Shown here: positions 37,442 to 49,686 of the stretch, one piece after another
Layout: every line of letters starts with the position of its first letter
Position numbering within the stretch: position 1 is the stretch's first letter
Assembly (NCBI GenBank): GCA_907163375.1
Contig: CAJQUW010012537.1
Location: 1 to 64,000 of the forward strand
DNA from: Prostheceraeus crozeri
Taxonomy: Eukaryota; Platyhelminthes; Polycladida; Euryleptidae
DNA: 64,000 bases
Direction of reading: 5' to 3'
Program-made: the position numbers and the translations under genes
Notes under the pieces: model-generated
The model's database searches: none
What the model saw: only the letters and a program-made list of their open reading frames with translations
What the model was told of the DNA's origin: nothing

Positions 37442-39620
37442 TAAGAAATTTAAATATCATGAAGATCATGCAACATCGGCAGCTAAGCAAGCAGCTTCAA
37501 TGGTCATTAACAAACTGCTAGTTTCCAATAGTCCTAATTTAAACGAAAGCGAGAACGGATTTCCATGATTAATGAGACTTGAGGAACATTTTGTGACAGC
37601 TAGTGGCCGCAGACTTTACTGCTGGAATAAGAAGCAATTATTCGCCTCGCGAGGAATTCGTTTGCGGTGCAATTCTCAAAATCAATTCAAATACTGAACT
37701 TTGAGGACTGTGCTGTGTATAGAGTAATTGATCTAGTTGTTAATGTTTCAAATAGAGACATTTAATGTAAAATTTAGATCCACTTATGATATACGTATTG
37801 TTGCTTTGATATCACATTATCAGCTTCAGAAGTTTACTTCGCAGGCATTTTGATGGATTAGAGATTCAGATTGATAATAAATTCATGTGGTACACATCAA
37901 CGCATAAAAGAAAATCATTGAATTTTGCTCTTTCCTGCGTTAGACGAGGAATATGATGCTAAATGTCTTATAGAAGAAAAGAATAGCATCAAAACGAAGT
38001 TCAAAAATTGACTCACAGAGCCTGGCTTTTTTGAACAATGACTTATTGTAGTAAAGAACAATAAAGTAAAAAACTGCATTGTTTTTTCCAAAGAAAGACT
38101 TCTGTCATCATTAGAAACATATCCTCATCGATTAAATCAAAACATTGTTGACAAGACCTCGGAAGAGGCAGTAAGTAAGAGGACAAACGCTGATGTTTTG
38201 TGTCATCCTCAACACTTGATGATGGTAAATTGATGGCTTGTCTGGAATCTCATCTTTTCATTAATTTCATCAGAGATCGGATTGTCAACAGAGTAATTTA
38301 GATAGTGGATGAGTGGAGATTTGATTAGCTGCCAATGTTTCCCAGCGAAGGAGACACGGAGATAGAAGAATAGAAATCTGGTGTAACAATTCGATTGCGA
38401 AATGTGTTCATTACTTTCCTCATTACGTATTCCATCCAACGTTTTGTTTCTCCATTTCCTTATGTCTGGACGTGAAGTTGGCGAAGATAACAACTGTGTG
38501 AAGGAGAAATTCATTTCATAGGCAAATACGATTACAGATAGATAAGCTTGTTAATCGTCTTTGTTAATCTTGTCAGGAACTGGCGTAAGCTCATCATTGC
38601 TAATGGACTGTGTGTTAATCATCCGTGAATCTTCGAGATTGAAGACAGATTGTCTTTCTTTTGTTCATCAATAATATTTCATTTGTTTAAATTCGCTGAT
38701 TTTCGCGCAACCACACTGCAAAGAAGATAATTAGCCAAAGCTGACCCTGAAGATCATTTTGGAAATTGGAAACTTGATGAACAGCAATGATTCGAATGAC
38801 AAAGTTTATCCCAATGTCAAACTTCAGGCAGCAGGGTTTTAAATTATACTAAAAGAATGTCTTATACTTAAAAGAATGTCTCATTTAAAAGTATATTAAA
38901 TTACACTGCTTAAAATTTGGATAAAGCAAATGTTCGGAAAAAGCATGTTTCAAAATTCCAAAGCGCGGTTTCAAAGCAACATTTGAAAATTGAGTTTTAA
39001 AGGCAATTTAAATCATCGTTTTAAATAAGACATTGCGATGAAGCTTATTTTTGTTCCAGTACAAATGCACTCTATTCTATCGGCATTAGAAGCTTGATCC
39101 TATATAGTAAATTATAACATCTTGAAATCGTTCCTTAACCCCTTCATGCATATTGTACTCCCTTGAGGACATTTTGACCCACATATTTTGGGTTAACATT
39201 GCACGGCAAAATCTTTCTTTTGCAACCAAAAGAAAGAGGAGATCAATGCTCTTCTAATGGTATTTCTCCCGGCTTCGTACAATCACTAGAACGCCCGCAA
39301 ATTGCATTTGAAGAAAATTTAATTTTTCAAAAAAAACTTCAATTTTGAAAATAATTTATGCATCAAAGGGTTGAGGTAATGCATCTATTAGGCATTGAGC
39401 ATTGTCGCCTGTGAATGCACAATTATTAAATGTCAAGCACACGTGTACATGTATATCTGAACCAGGGATGGTCGGTAACAATAAATTATAGGAAGTTTGT
39501 CTATACTCGGAAGCACATTAGGCGCAGAGCCATTCTTCCATGTGGCCGAGTTGTTATCCTTCTCTTATTCCTTTTGTGTTGAGTGTTTATGAAGAATGCA
39601 GAGTGTACGTATTATAAAAG
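37442..39620. other. No gene recognised
   Basis: AT-rich, no supported gene. Confidence 0.5.
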
Positions 39621-39625
39621 TCTTA

Positions 39626-39690
39626 TGTTTGAACCAAGGTCTCCCGTACGCAGAGCAAACTCTCTATACCACAAGGCCTTGTCTCGAGGA
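39626..39690 (-). mobile_element. tRNA-derived SINE head (minus strand)
   Basis: Shares with 405-517 the A-box-like TGTGGTATAGAG and the GGGAGACCTTGGTTCAAA B-box block. The sequences diverge outside this head, so it is a fragment or a different subfamily. Confidence 0.55.
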
Positions 39691-40782
39691 GGAGACAGCA
39701 ATGCCACAATAGAATGCGGCGTTAGGAAGAGCGTCTCAGTCATTGCCAGAGGTGAACATATGGGATGACCTGACGTTGACTCGGGCTTCGTCATGTACTT
39801 TGTTTGTTTGAACTCACTAAGAACATTATTAATGCATCTCAGTATGTAAAACTTTTCAACTAAGTTCGCAACTGCACAAAGCTTCAATTCATGTGCATTG
39901 ATACCTTTTAGACATGTCTTCAAAGAAGAAATGAATCTTTAAAGAAGTGGACCTTTTTAGAATCCCAATATGCAAACCCACGCACCGCTCGCCTCTGATC
40001 TGACAACCAAGAAAGCACTTAGTCGAAAGTCCACATTTATTATAGCTTGTATGAGCAAATCCCATATACAGGTTGCGCTAAAAATAATGCAAGTTGCATT
40101 ATGCGGCAAAGAGAGATGTTAGCAATGAGAGTGAAATGAGGGGAAAGATAGATCGGATTGCCAAACAAATGATATACGACTGTAGGACACGAATCTACGA
40201 CTTAAGGTCATCTAGAGATGTCGCACTAGCAACTGAACTGAGGATGTTTACGTGCGACTTTCAAATGACAGGATCAGTCTTTACTACTACATGTGTGTAA
40301 AACTACATGTTCTCTGTTGCTCCGTTGATACAGTAACAGGTTTGGATGTTGTTGTTGGTGAAGGCTTTAAGTCCCATAAGACGCACGTCATGCGGTTATT
40401 CATTTCATCAATAAAACATGCTCAAATAACTCAAAGGTCACTTCTTGACGTCATAATCCGCTTTAAAAAAGAAAAATATGTTTACTCAGCAGCATGCCGC
40501 AGAACCAGTTTGGTGCGGAAGGCCAATACAGAGATATTCAAATTCAGCGCGATTCAGGGAAGGTGGGAGAATACACTAGAATCATCACCAGCCGCACACT
40601 ACCTCATAGGTTATGCAGATCAAAGAATTTTGAAATTGAAGCTGACAGAAGACGCAAGCAATTCCAGGTTTTCATGTCTTCGTTTCATAGTGGCTAAGTT
40701 CTGCTATAATTGTGTTTCTATTCTCTCAAAGTATAGAAACTTGATTTCAGACGGTGTACCTATTTCTTGGGTATTATTTTAG
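39691..40782. other. No gene recognised
   Basis: A 176-codon plus-strand frame at 40252-40782 has no recognisable motif and I do not call it a gene. Confidence 0.45.
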
Positions 40783-40790
40783 ATTTCCAC

Positions 40791-41636
40791 CATAGAGTAG
40801 GGATATATAGGTAGAGTGTCGACTCAAAAAAGTATCTGTACACATGTATACAGTGAAAATTTTTATATGAAACGATTCAGTTTTTTGCGGAGATTACGTT
40901 CCCGTGGTCCAAAAAATTATTTGAGCAGTTTTTAAAAAATCAAAATTTTGCATATTTGTATACTACCGACATGATTCATCTCTATAAGTAATATGAAACA
41001 AATAGGATATCAAGAGGAATGAATATTTGCTAACAAACATTCTAACTAAGCAGAAATTGAGCTGATTATCAAGGGAATTTCACTAACCACATTATAATGG
41101 AAGTCTTCATGAAAAAGTCGCGATATTATTCGTGCTTTCTTGGCTGAAATGTCAAGTTTTTGATTCAATTTTCACCGGCATGATTTTATGATCCACTAAA
41201 TTCATGTTTCATTTCTTGAATCTGAATATTAATGTGGACCCATTTACATCTTTCAAAATTGATTGAAGTCATTGTCCTGATTCTGTTATTTTGCTCTTCC
41301 AGTGGCAGGTTACTTATGATATGATCTCGATTAAAAAGATTCTCTTGAGGTCAAGCATGAAAGCAAAAACAGGTCATCGAGTTGCTAATTTACAAACATT
41401 GCCTCTTTAATGACACGGAATCTGTAAAGTAATTTCATGTCCTTCTGCATTACTATCATGATCAGTCAATTCCGTTGTAGTTTCTTCTAAACTGCAAACA
41501 TTTGCATATCTAATATTTGGTGACAACATTACCACCTGTGTCACCCACGAGTTCATTCAATAAAATCGAAAGTGTATACTCATTGGGGATTTAATAAATG
41601 GTGAGTTATCACTCTACCTAATATACTTACTCTATG
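40791..41636 (+). mobile_element. CATAGAGTA-type MITE, copy D
   Basis: An 846-bp copy with termini CATAGAGTAGG and CTTACTCTATG and a perfect 8-bp duplication ATTTCCAC (40783-40790 and 41637-41644). It has full-length similarity to copies A and B. It is the best-preserved member here. Confidence 0.88.
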
Positions 41637-41644
41637 ATTTCCAC

Positions 41645-42154
41645 TTTACTGAATAAAGCATTCTCTCTATCTCTACAGATTTGCTAAAAATATTAAATAG
41701 AGACTCAATGCAAGTCATGATGCATACTTGTATAATGGAGGATCAAAGTTGCAAATTTGGATCATGAATGGCATTATTTATTATCCGACATTAAATACAA
41801 GTGCATACCCTAATTTCACTATTCTTAGAAAGCTGCAAGAGCATGATTTCAAAATACGGAAGCTGTTGGAAGCTCTGACTGATTTCTGTCTCGTTTATTG
41901 TGCTCTGTTATTGATCTTAATGTGCGCAACAAATTCTGCTATCCTTCGGGATGCAAGCAATGCACAGTGGGTCATAAAACAGGACCGCGTTTTTCCAGCT
42001 CTTTTCTTCCTGTTCGAGTGCAGTCACGAAATCTAGACCGCCTTTGGGTGATGCCCCGAAGTTGTCATTTCAGGGTTTATTTTTAAAACTAATGTTCCTT
42101 GCAACAAGTGTGTCCAAATTAGTGAAAACAGATACATTTTGTAACGGGCTGCGT
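41645..42154. other. No gene recognised
   Basis: No supported gene. It may include flank or 5-prime sequence of the following LINE. Confidence 0.45.
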
Positions 42155-44332
42155 CGCTAAACTGTGTTTACACTATCCTGCCACATCCCGTCATCTACTC
42201 TGGGGACTTCAACAGTCATAATTGCAGATGGGGATATCGTCAAAACGACTCTAACGGTATTTCCATCTCAGAATGGGCTTCCAACGGTGACCTCCAACTC
42301 CTGTATGACAACAAGCAGCCCAAAACATTTCACTCAGCCGCCTGGGATTCGTATACGAATCCAGATCTTACATTCTTCAGCTCCGATACGACGAGCCTCC
42401 TACCACTCCCAACTCGTACGGTATTACCGAACTGTAACCACCACCGTGACTCCTGTTACAGCAAATCAAATCGCTCACAGTCTCCTGTCTAGTGGAAAGT
42501 ATTCCAGTCCAGATAAAGCTTTCACACGCACAGTAAACTGCGATCTCAAGTCTTCCTGGAATGCCCCATATGCTGACATCGATCTCTGCTACAACTTTTC
42601 GGAGGAAGAAATTTGCAGCGCAATCCACTTCAGTAAAAGCGGAAAAAGCCCAGGACCGGATAACCTCCATCCTGAATTCTACAAAAACCTGACAGATTTA
42701 TACATCGCATGGCTGACGTCATTTTTCACAACCTGCTTAAAATCTCACAAAATTCCTAAAATCTGGAGAACTGCAAAAGTTATAGCCGTCCTGAAGCCAA
42801 ATAAACCTCAGGATTCTCCCACCAGCTACAGGCCGATCAGTTTACTTTGCATCGCATTCAAGCTGTTCGAGCGTCTGATCTACAACCGTATCACTCCCAT
42901 CGTCGAATCTGTTCTTCCTCATGAACAGGCCGGCTTCCGCCCTAACCGCTGTACCACTGATCAAGTTGCCTTGCTAACTGAAGACATCGAAGATGCCTAT
43001 GAAGAAAACGTTTTTGCTGGTGCTGTTTTTATCGACCTTTCAGCCGCATACGACACAGTATGGCTACGAGGTCTTAACTTGAAGTTATTGAAAACCATTC
43101 CCTCTAAGCACATGGTCAAAATGATTATGACACTGGTTAGTCAACGAAGCTTTGTGGTCAATCTCCGTGGGCAGTCATCTCGACGTCGTTTTCTTCGTAA
43201 TGGCTTACCACAAGGCTCTGTACTTGCACCATTGCTGTTCAACATCTACACTCACGACCTACCTGTTACGACTAGCCATAAGTATATCTACGCTGACGAC
43301 ATAGCCCTACTAACTAAAGGAAACGTTACTACCGAAATCGAGCGGACACTTAGCAATGACCTTGACAAACTGACTTGTTACTTTCATCGATGGAGACTAA
43401 GACTAAATGCCGAAAAAACAGTATGCAGCGTTTTTCATCTCAAGAACTGTCAGGCCAACAAACAGTTAAACGTCCATTTACGAGGGAAAGTCATCTCACC
43501 TGTTATCTCTCCGAAGTACCTCGGCATAACGCTAGACCGATCACTTACGTCCGGGCAACACCTTAAACAAGTCGCAGCCAAGATCAACGCCCGTAATTCA
43601 ATACTACGCACCCTCGCTAGTTGCCGTTGGGGCGCCGAGTTCTCTGTGCTTCGAACCTCCGCCCTTGCTCTCTGCTACTCCAGCTCGGAGTATTGCTCTC
43701 CAATCTGGATGCAGAGTACCCACTCCAAGAAGATAGACTGCGCTCTAAATGACACTATGCGACTAATCTCTGGTTGTGTACGCAGTACACCAATTGACAT
43801 CCTGCCCATTCTGAGTGGCATTGAACCTCCTGACATCCGCCGCGAAAGACTCGCGATACGACTTCACCAAAGAGCTTCGGACAGTGACCACCTGCTGCAT
43901 AAGAAGCTCTTCGCCAACGACCGACCATCAAGAAGACTTAAGTCACGCAACCCTCTATCCAGACGACACAACGGACTTATCCCACTATCAACAACCTATT
44001 CCAACTCATGGGCTGCAGATGAATGGAGACGAAAATGGACACAGGCGAGTCACGGACTTCGGCGCTTCATATCCGAACCGGCTTACCATCCTCCCGGGTC
44101 CGATCTCCCCAGAGGACAGTGGGTCTTCCTGAATCGCCTCCGATCTGGACACGGCAGATTCGCTGCATTCATGCATAAGATCGGTCTGTCCTCAAGTGAT
44201 TCCTGCAGATGCGGAGACGTTCAAACTAGTGAACACGTCCTGATGTGTCCTGTAATTGGAATGTGTGGTGACCTGAAGACCGTCGATCGTGACTTACGCA
44301 CGTGGCTTCGTGAAACTGATCTTTGTGTCTAA
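42155..44332 (+). pseudogene. Non-LTR retrotransposon: endonuclease tail plus reverse transcriptase
   Basis: A LINE truncated at its 5-prime end. The end of the endonuclease (YSGDFNSHNCRWGY, then DLTFFSS) is read in frame 1 at about 42165-42390. The rest is open in frame 2 to 44332, so one indel or deletion lies between them. The long frame has SPGPDNLHPEFYKNL, SYRPISLLCIAFKLFERLI, IDLSAAYDTVW, LPQGSVLAPLLFNIYTHDL and the catalytic YADDIALL, and ends with a cysteine knuckle CRCGDVQTSEHVLMC. It fits the I/Jockey group broadly; I cannot fix the clade. It has no ATG start, and the reverse transcriptase itself looks undamaged. Confidence 0.85.
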
Positions 44333-44490
44333 CTTTCTTTCTCTTTATCACTGTACATTTCATACGAATATATACGTGTATATACACTAAGAATGATTTC
44401 ATTATGTGAAAGAAGCAAATTTCCGGCTATGCCATAACATGCAAAAGTGATTCTGCACGATGACTAGCCGAAGAAGGCCTTTATCTTGAT

Positions 44491-45207
44491 TAGGGATGCG
44501 GAGTCCTGTGATTTTGATAGGACTCCGACTCCGGGTGGCCAGTATATATAGCCTAGTTTTTTTTACATCATAGATCCTTATAGGCTTACCTGAATCTATC
44601 TTTAGTGATCATTGCTGTATTAATTGTCAATCAATTTCGATGAAAGTTCATCAAATGTCGCTTTAAGTTGGATGCATGCGACTCGGCTCCTCCTATCTTG
44701 TTGATATATGCCTCACACGGTTTTTCTCGAGTCTCTACCAGGCAGGAAAATCCCCATCCTTCTTCAAAAAATGTGAGTACACTTTCGATTTTATTATGCA
44801 CTTTGGAGGAGCCATCACACAAGAATAACGTTTGGGTAAGAGGTATATGTTCTCAAACAAACCAGTATTTCATTTTTGTCTCTGATGTGACCTTTGGTGC
44901 GCATGTGTGATCGAGGCTAGGAAGGCTTGTCTTCTCTACTAAATCACCGAATGAAAAGACAATCCTTTTTTACTAACACGGTTCATTCCCTCAACTATTA
45001 CAAGCTTATCATGCAGCAGTGTCTATGTACTTCTGTTTGACGGAGAAAGTTGACATCAAGACAGTGACAGCTATGCACGAGAATAAATAATTTGTTTGTA
45101 TTATATTTCGGGTCTAGTTATAGGCCGGAGTCCGCAGTCCTATCATTTGATAGGACTCCGACTCCAGCAAAAATGATAGGACTCCGGGACTCCGACTCCG
45201 CATCATG
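44491..45207 (-). mobile_element. hAT-type MITE with BED-finger remnant, inverted copy
   Basis: Termini TAGGGATGCGGAGTC and CCGACTCCGCATCATG, with a perfect 8-bp duplication ATCTTGAT (44483-44490 and 45208-45215). On the minus strand (44822-44631) it keeps the BED-finger end SHASNLKRHLMNFH. It is longer than the 5168-5690 copy and carries extra GGACTCCGACTCC repeats on its right side. It inserted just downstream of the LINE at 42155-44332. Confidence 0.8.
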
Positions 45208-45215
45208 ATCTTGAT

Positions 45216-46128
45216 TACAAGTGATTGTTTTGTGCTCAACTTTTTGCATTGTAAAATTTCATGGAAATTAAAAGTTTTGAAATTAACATTTTCAGCGTTA
45301 TGTTGACATTACATGCTTTTCAATATCTTTGAAGAAGTTTTCTTGATGCAGGTAACTTCGCAGTAGTCATTACGAAGAATTAAACTTAAGCTGCAATCAG
45401 AATCCTCGAACAACAGAAGCCTTGAAGTGAGTAATGAATAGACATATTACCTAAATATATCAACATAAACTGCCAAATAGTTGTGTCATTGAGAACTATT
45501 CCCTACAAATTGGAAAAACAGCGAAGCTTAATAAATTTTCCTCATGCGTTAGCGGTTAGTCTGTGTAACTAAGCTGTTTTATCATCGCCAACTTTCAGTA
45601 ATATTGTGCGGTTCGATATAAAGTAATATTGTATAATGATTTACAGAATAATTTTCAATAAACGGTTCGCAATGTCTGGGTCACAAAAATGACCGTATCA
45701 TATTCCTAACCGTATTCCTATTCTATTTTAACTGAACCGACAGTCAATTCTAGAATGAATGTTGTCAATCGTTGACATAAGCCTAATCAGAATAACCGGC
45801 CGGCCGGTCTTTTGGCGATATCTTCAATGCTCAAGAAATAAAACTTGTTCAATAGAATTTTCAACTTTTGAAAAGCAACAACATGACTGGCCATTGAATT
45901 CGAAATCACAAAATTGCCTGCAGAATCTTTTAGAGGCATACTGGAATGCCATACTGCTCAGGATCGCTTGCAATGGATTATAAAGGTCAGATATGCAAAC
46001 AAATGGGCAATCCATCTTCATTAATTTTCTGGCAAGTGACAATTCTTGTTGAGCGTGAAAATGCTAGATTATGCGGCATTTACATAATAAGAAGTTAAGA
46101 TATAGATAGGCAGAGAGGTCCTGAACTA
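45216..46128. other. No gene recognised
   Basis: No supported gene. Confidence 0.5.
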
Positions 46129-47924
46129 CAGGGTGTTTCAGAAATCCTGGGCACTTTGCATAAAAATTTTTATATCATGATCTTTATCTATATTTACCAT
46201 CGTAAAAGTGCCCTGACAGTCGCAAAACTTCATATTGATGTAAACATGTTATATAGCCGATGTATTCATGTACACCTGCAGATCTTAGTAAACTTATATA
46301 ATTAGGGCTACTATCATTTTAACCACTAAATCCGGAAATGAAAAAGCCTTTTTTCTTTGATAAAGGTATACTTGTATAAGCAAATAATAGACATTTAACA
46401 AGAAAACAATGAGAGCATAGTCAAAGTACAAGTTATCGATCATGTTCAAACTGTTGGCCTTCCTTGGCAATGCACGCTCGAAATCGGGAAGAAACGGTCT
46501 GGCAAACTTTATGACACAGTTCTGGAGTTATGTTGTGAACTTCTTCGATGATGAAGCTCCTTAAGTCTGGAAGACTCCTAGGTCGACGTGCAAAAACTCT
46601 ATCTTTGAGGAAGCCCCATAAAAAAATCACAAGGTGTAAGGTCCGGAGAACGTGGAGCCCACTCCACATGACCTCGACGACCAATCCATCTTTCTTTCCA
46701 GGTGTCTCCTGACTGATGTGGCGCAATGTGCCGGACAACCATCTTGCATGAACCACATATTGTCATCATTGATGGAGAAGACATGTTCACGAAGCAAGTC
46801 AAGATATTTCTCACCGTTGAGATTTCCATCGATGAATACAGGACCAACTATTCCACTCGAACGAATGCCACACCATACCATTACGCCTGGGGCCTGACCA
46901 TTACTTTCAACAGTGCACTGAGGGTTTTGTGTCGACCAGATTACACAGTTGTGTCGATTGACTGGTCCAGAAAGTTTGAATTGTGCTTCATCAGACCATA
47001 AGATGTTATTCGCGAACTCGGGATCTCTATCCATCATACCCAGTAAGATGTCGCAAATTTCAACTCTGCGATCAAAGTCGTCTTCGGACAATTCATTTAT
47101 CAAGCGTGGAAAATACGGCTTGCACTTCAGTTCCTTGAGAAGTTTGTAAGTGGACGAATGGCTTAGATGACAGGCATTTGACAATTTTCGGCTTGACATA
47201 TGTAGGCTCGGCACCATTGTCAACAAGCAGCTCAACTAACACTGCCTTGTTTTCATCGGTCGTGATAGACCGTGGTCTACCGGTAGGCTTTTTCGGTTGA
47301 ACACTACCAGTTTTATCAAACTGTTTATTAATGCGTCCAATCGTTCTACGATCGATTGCATTCTCTCCATATTGACGTAAAAGTTGTCTTTCAACCTCAA
47401 CAGCATTTTGAGAAAGAGAATATAAATGTACAGCCGTAATCTTCTGCTCAATTCTGTCATCTTCAGCCATAACGCGAGTATTTTAAAACTCTTGCTTACT
47501 AACAGTGCAAAATGAAGAAATCGATGTATCAGTGAACGAATATCAGTTTGAATTTATGCGGAAAACAATGTATTAACATTTGAAATCATAGAAATTGAGT
47601 ATGCTTGTAAACTTACTGTGATTTGAGGTCAAGTATTCAATTCAAGTGTTGAAATTGATTATGGAATGAATAGCCTATCTAACATAACCATAGCTCAAAA
47701 TCAACTAAAACAGTGGTATAAAATGCAAAACTATGAACAGTCATATTTGCTGATTGATTGTCTGAGCAAATTAGCAGCGAATTCTGATGGAGGCGGAGTC
47801 CCTCACTTTTGCATAGACATAGTGTGACTTCTACTTCTATAGATTCAAATGGACCTCGTTCGAATGGCTGCATAAATGGGAATTATGATTCATCAAGTTG
47901 TGCCCAGCATTTCTGAAACACCTG
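46129..47924 (-). mobile_element. mariner/Tc1-superfamily transposon, inactive
   Basis: A 1796-bp element between TA dinucleotides (46127-46128 and 47925-47926). The left end CAGGGTGTTTCAGAAATCC and the inverse of the right end CAGGTGTTTCAGAAATGC are inverted repeats. It ends about 380 bp before the first Polinton-region gene. Confidence 0.87.
46433..47470 (-). pseudogene. mariner-like transposase with several frameshifts
   Basis: It begins at ATG 47470 with an HTH domain (GRPRSITTDENKAVLVELL hinge region). It shifts frame near 47100-47235 into a piece with NILWSDEAQFKLSG and MWFMQDGCPAHCA (first and second catalytic Asp), then again near 46627-46756 into APRSPDLTPCDFF and LWGFLKDRVF. The final catalytic position lies in SPDLTPCD, so the third acid is Asp, as in mariner-type enzymes. 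At least two frameshifts make it non-functional. Confidence 0.82.
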
Positions 47925-48303
47925 TAGAATTGATGTTAGAGTTCAAACTGACGCCATTATAGTTTTCTTAGGCTTAGATAGCTTTGATTTCTGACCTCTA
48001 TGCCTGTAACCAACTGATTCATAGAATTCAACGTAATAGATTTGAGACTGATTTTGATGAACGTTTTCTATGATATTTCTAATTTTTAAACTAATTGTAA
48101 TGAATCTAGTTTAACGGAATCTCTGCACAAGAAAAATTGTACATATTTTAAAGTTTGCTTGACACATATTTCTCTTTTCGTTTTCTGAAATAGTGCACTA
48201 CAAAAACAGGAAATATTTTGAATAGAAATTGATCCAATTTCTCAAGCATTCAACCTGAAATCTACTTCAGAATATTCCTACAAGTGTAAAACAAACTAGA
48301 AGA
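47925..48303. other. Left flank of the Polinton region; terminus not resolved
   Basis: No gene. The left terminal inverted repeat of the Polinton should lie here or further left, but its partner is outside the window, so I cannot locate it. Confidence 0.4.
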
Positions 48304-49686
48304 ATGGATGACGCTTCCTTGTCCTCGAACACACTCAACGTCACATCAATTAACACTGAAGATTTGGACCATCTTGATATGCAGTTCAAAGAAGAAGAAA
48401 TGAAATATGTTCGATTGATGATCAATGCTGAATCTGACTTTGTAAAACGTTGCCAAAATGGTCGTGTGCGATATCCATGCAATTGCAAGTCAGCCTGCAG
48501 TTATCAGCCCATTGTCAAAGAGAAATGGGCGGTTTATAAATTCTTATATAAGGAATACAGAGTAGTATATGATCAGTTCTACCTCCTTTACGCTCTCCAC
48601 GATCAAACATCAGCGCATAATGCCACAAATGACGAAAGCAAAAAACAAACTTCAGCACGAACTTCTTCTGAAGAAAGTGCAAAGCATCAAACCTCAACCA
48701 ATGAAAGCAACATGCCACAAACTTCAACACAGGACTCAGCCAATGAAAGCAACATGCCACAAACTTCAACACAGGACTCAACCAATGAAAGCAACAGGCC
48801 TCAAACTTCAACACAGGACTCAGCCAATGAAAGCAACAGGCCACAAACTTCAACACAGAGCTCAACCAATGAAAACACTAAACGACAACAAAGAATTTAC
48901 AATTACACTGAAGACTGTAATGATTCTGAAAATGCAACTGAATCTGCTGATATCTCTGTATTCACTAACACAACAGATCTGATGACGGATGGTGTAGGAA
49001 GAGAAATGCCAGCGAAACCAGCGAAGAGTCAACCAGCGAAACCAGAGAAAACATTCAAACACAGATTGCGATCAATGGTCAGCGCTATTGCAAATTGGGC
49101 AGTGGCAGAAAAAGTCGATTTAGAAGAAAGATCGAACGTGGCAGAAAAAGAAAAGAGATACAAAGAGAAAGCGAAATCAAAAGCTGATAAATTCATGAAA
49201 GACAGAGAAAGTAAGTCTAGCAGACGTTCGACGCAGATAAGTGACGACTATTATTTCTGGTTTGCTGATAAAACTGGAGCCACACTTGAAACAATGAGGA
49301 ACTTGGCAGTTCTAAATATTGATCGGAATGAATTTCTTAGCATGTTTTACAGATTGATCATCTGGATTCTTCGTTCCCTGTTCCTGCGTTATCATTGCAT
49401 TTGTTTGCATTGCGATTTCATGGAACAGAGTATCGTTATCCACGATGCAACAACTTTACTTTATCAGGAATATTGTGAGATCTATCTTCGATACCTCGCT
49501 CTTTTGTACTCAACCGACGTTTTGGAAATCTACGAAGGAGAGACGGAAGAGGGAATACACGAGAGGCACATGACAGTGAAAGTGAAACCAGAATACTTTG
49601 AAGAAGCCAAGAAAGTTAAAGAGAATCTTGAATATTACACGATGGATGTAGAACTTGATATCTATCGAGATACACTCGACTGGTGA
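48304..49686 (+). CDS. Unrecognised 460-aa protein with 14-residue repeats
   Basis: I do not recognise this protein. It is uninterrupted from ATG. Residues about 50-62 hold a small cysteine cluster (YPCNCKSACSY). Residues about 135-195 contain four to five tandem NESN-x-PQTSTQDSA repeats, mirrored in DNA as 42-bp repeats. A basic, Lys-rich, probably helical stretch (about 240-310) follows, and the C-terminal third has a hydrophobic segment LIIWILRSLFLRYHCICL that could be membrane-associated. It is the leftmost long gene and may be an accessory Polinton gene or a neighbour; membership is not proven. Confidence 0.6.
   Translation: MDDASLSSNTLNVTSINTEDLDHLDMQFKEEEMKYVRLMINAESDFVKRCQNGRVRYPCNCKSACSYQPIVKEKWAVYKFLYKEYRVVYDQFYLLYALHDQTSAHNATNDESKKQTSARTSSEESAKHQTSTNESNMPQTSTQDSANESNMPQTSTQDSTNESNRPQTSTQDSANESNRPQTSTQSSTNENTKRQQRIYNYTEDCNDSENATESADISVFTNTTDLMTDGVGREMPAKPAKSQPAKPEKTFKHRLRSMVSAIANWAVAEKVDLEERSNVAEKEKRYKEKAKSKADKFMKDRESKSSRRSTQISDDYYFWFADKTGATLETMRNLAVLNIDRNEFLSMFYRLIIWILRSLFLRYHCICLHCDFMEQSIVIHDATTLLYQEYCEIYLRYLALLYSTDVLEIYEGETEEGIHERHMTVKVKPEYFEEAKKVKENLEYYTMDVELDIYRDTLDW

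Noticed and set aside
37161-37568. Open frames through the 21-bp repeats and a possible CRISPR-like array
   Set aside because: The repeats are directly tandem without unique spacers and diverged; open frames follow from a period divisible by three.
40252-40782. 176-codon open frame as a host gene
   Set aside because: No motif, no repeat support, and composition like surrounding non-coding DNA.
47925-48303. Polinton left terminal inverted repeat
   Set aside because: The partner end is outside the window, so no inverted match can be shown.
48515-48865. Minus-strand 116-codon frame with repeated CCFHWLSPVLKF units
   Set aside because: It is the antisense shadow of the 42-bp coding repeats in the 460-aa gene.
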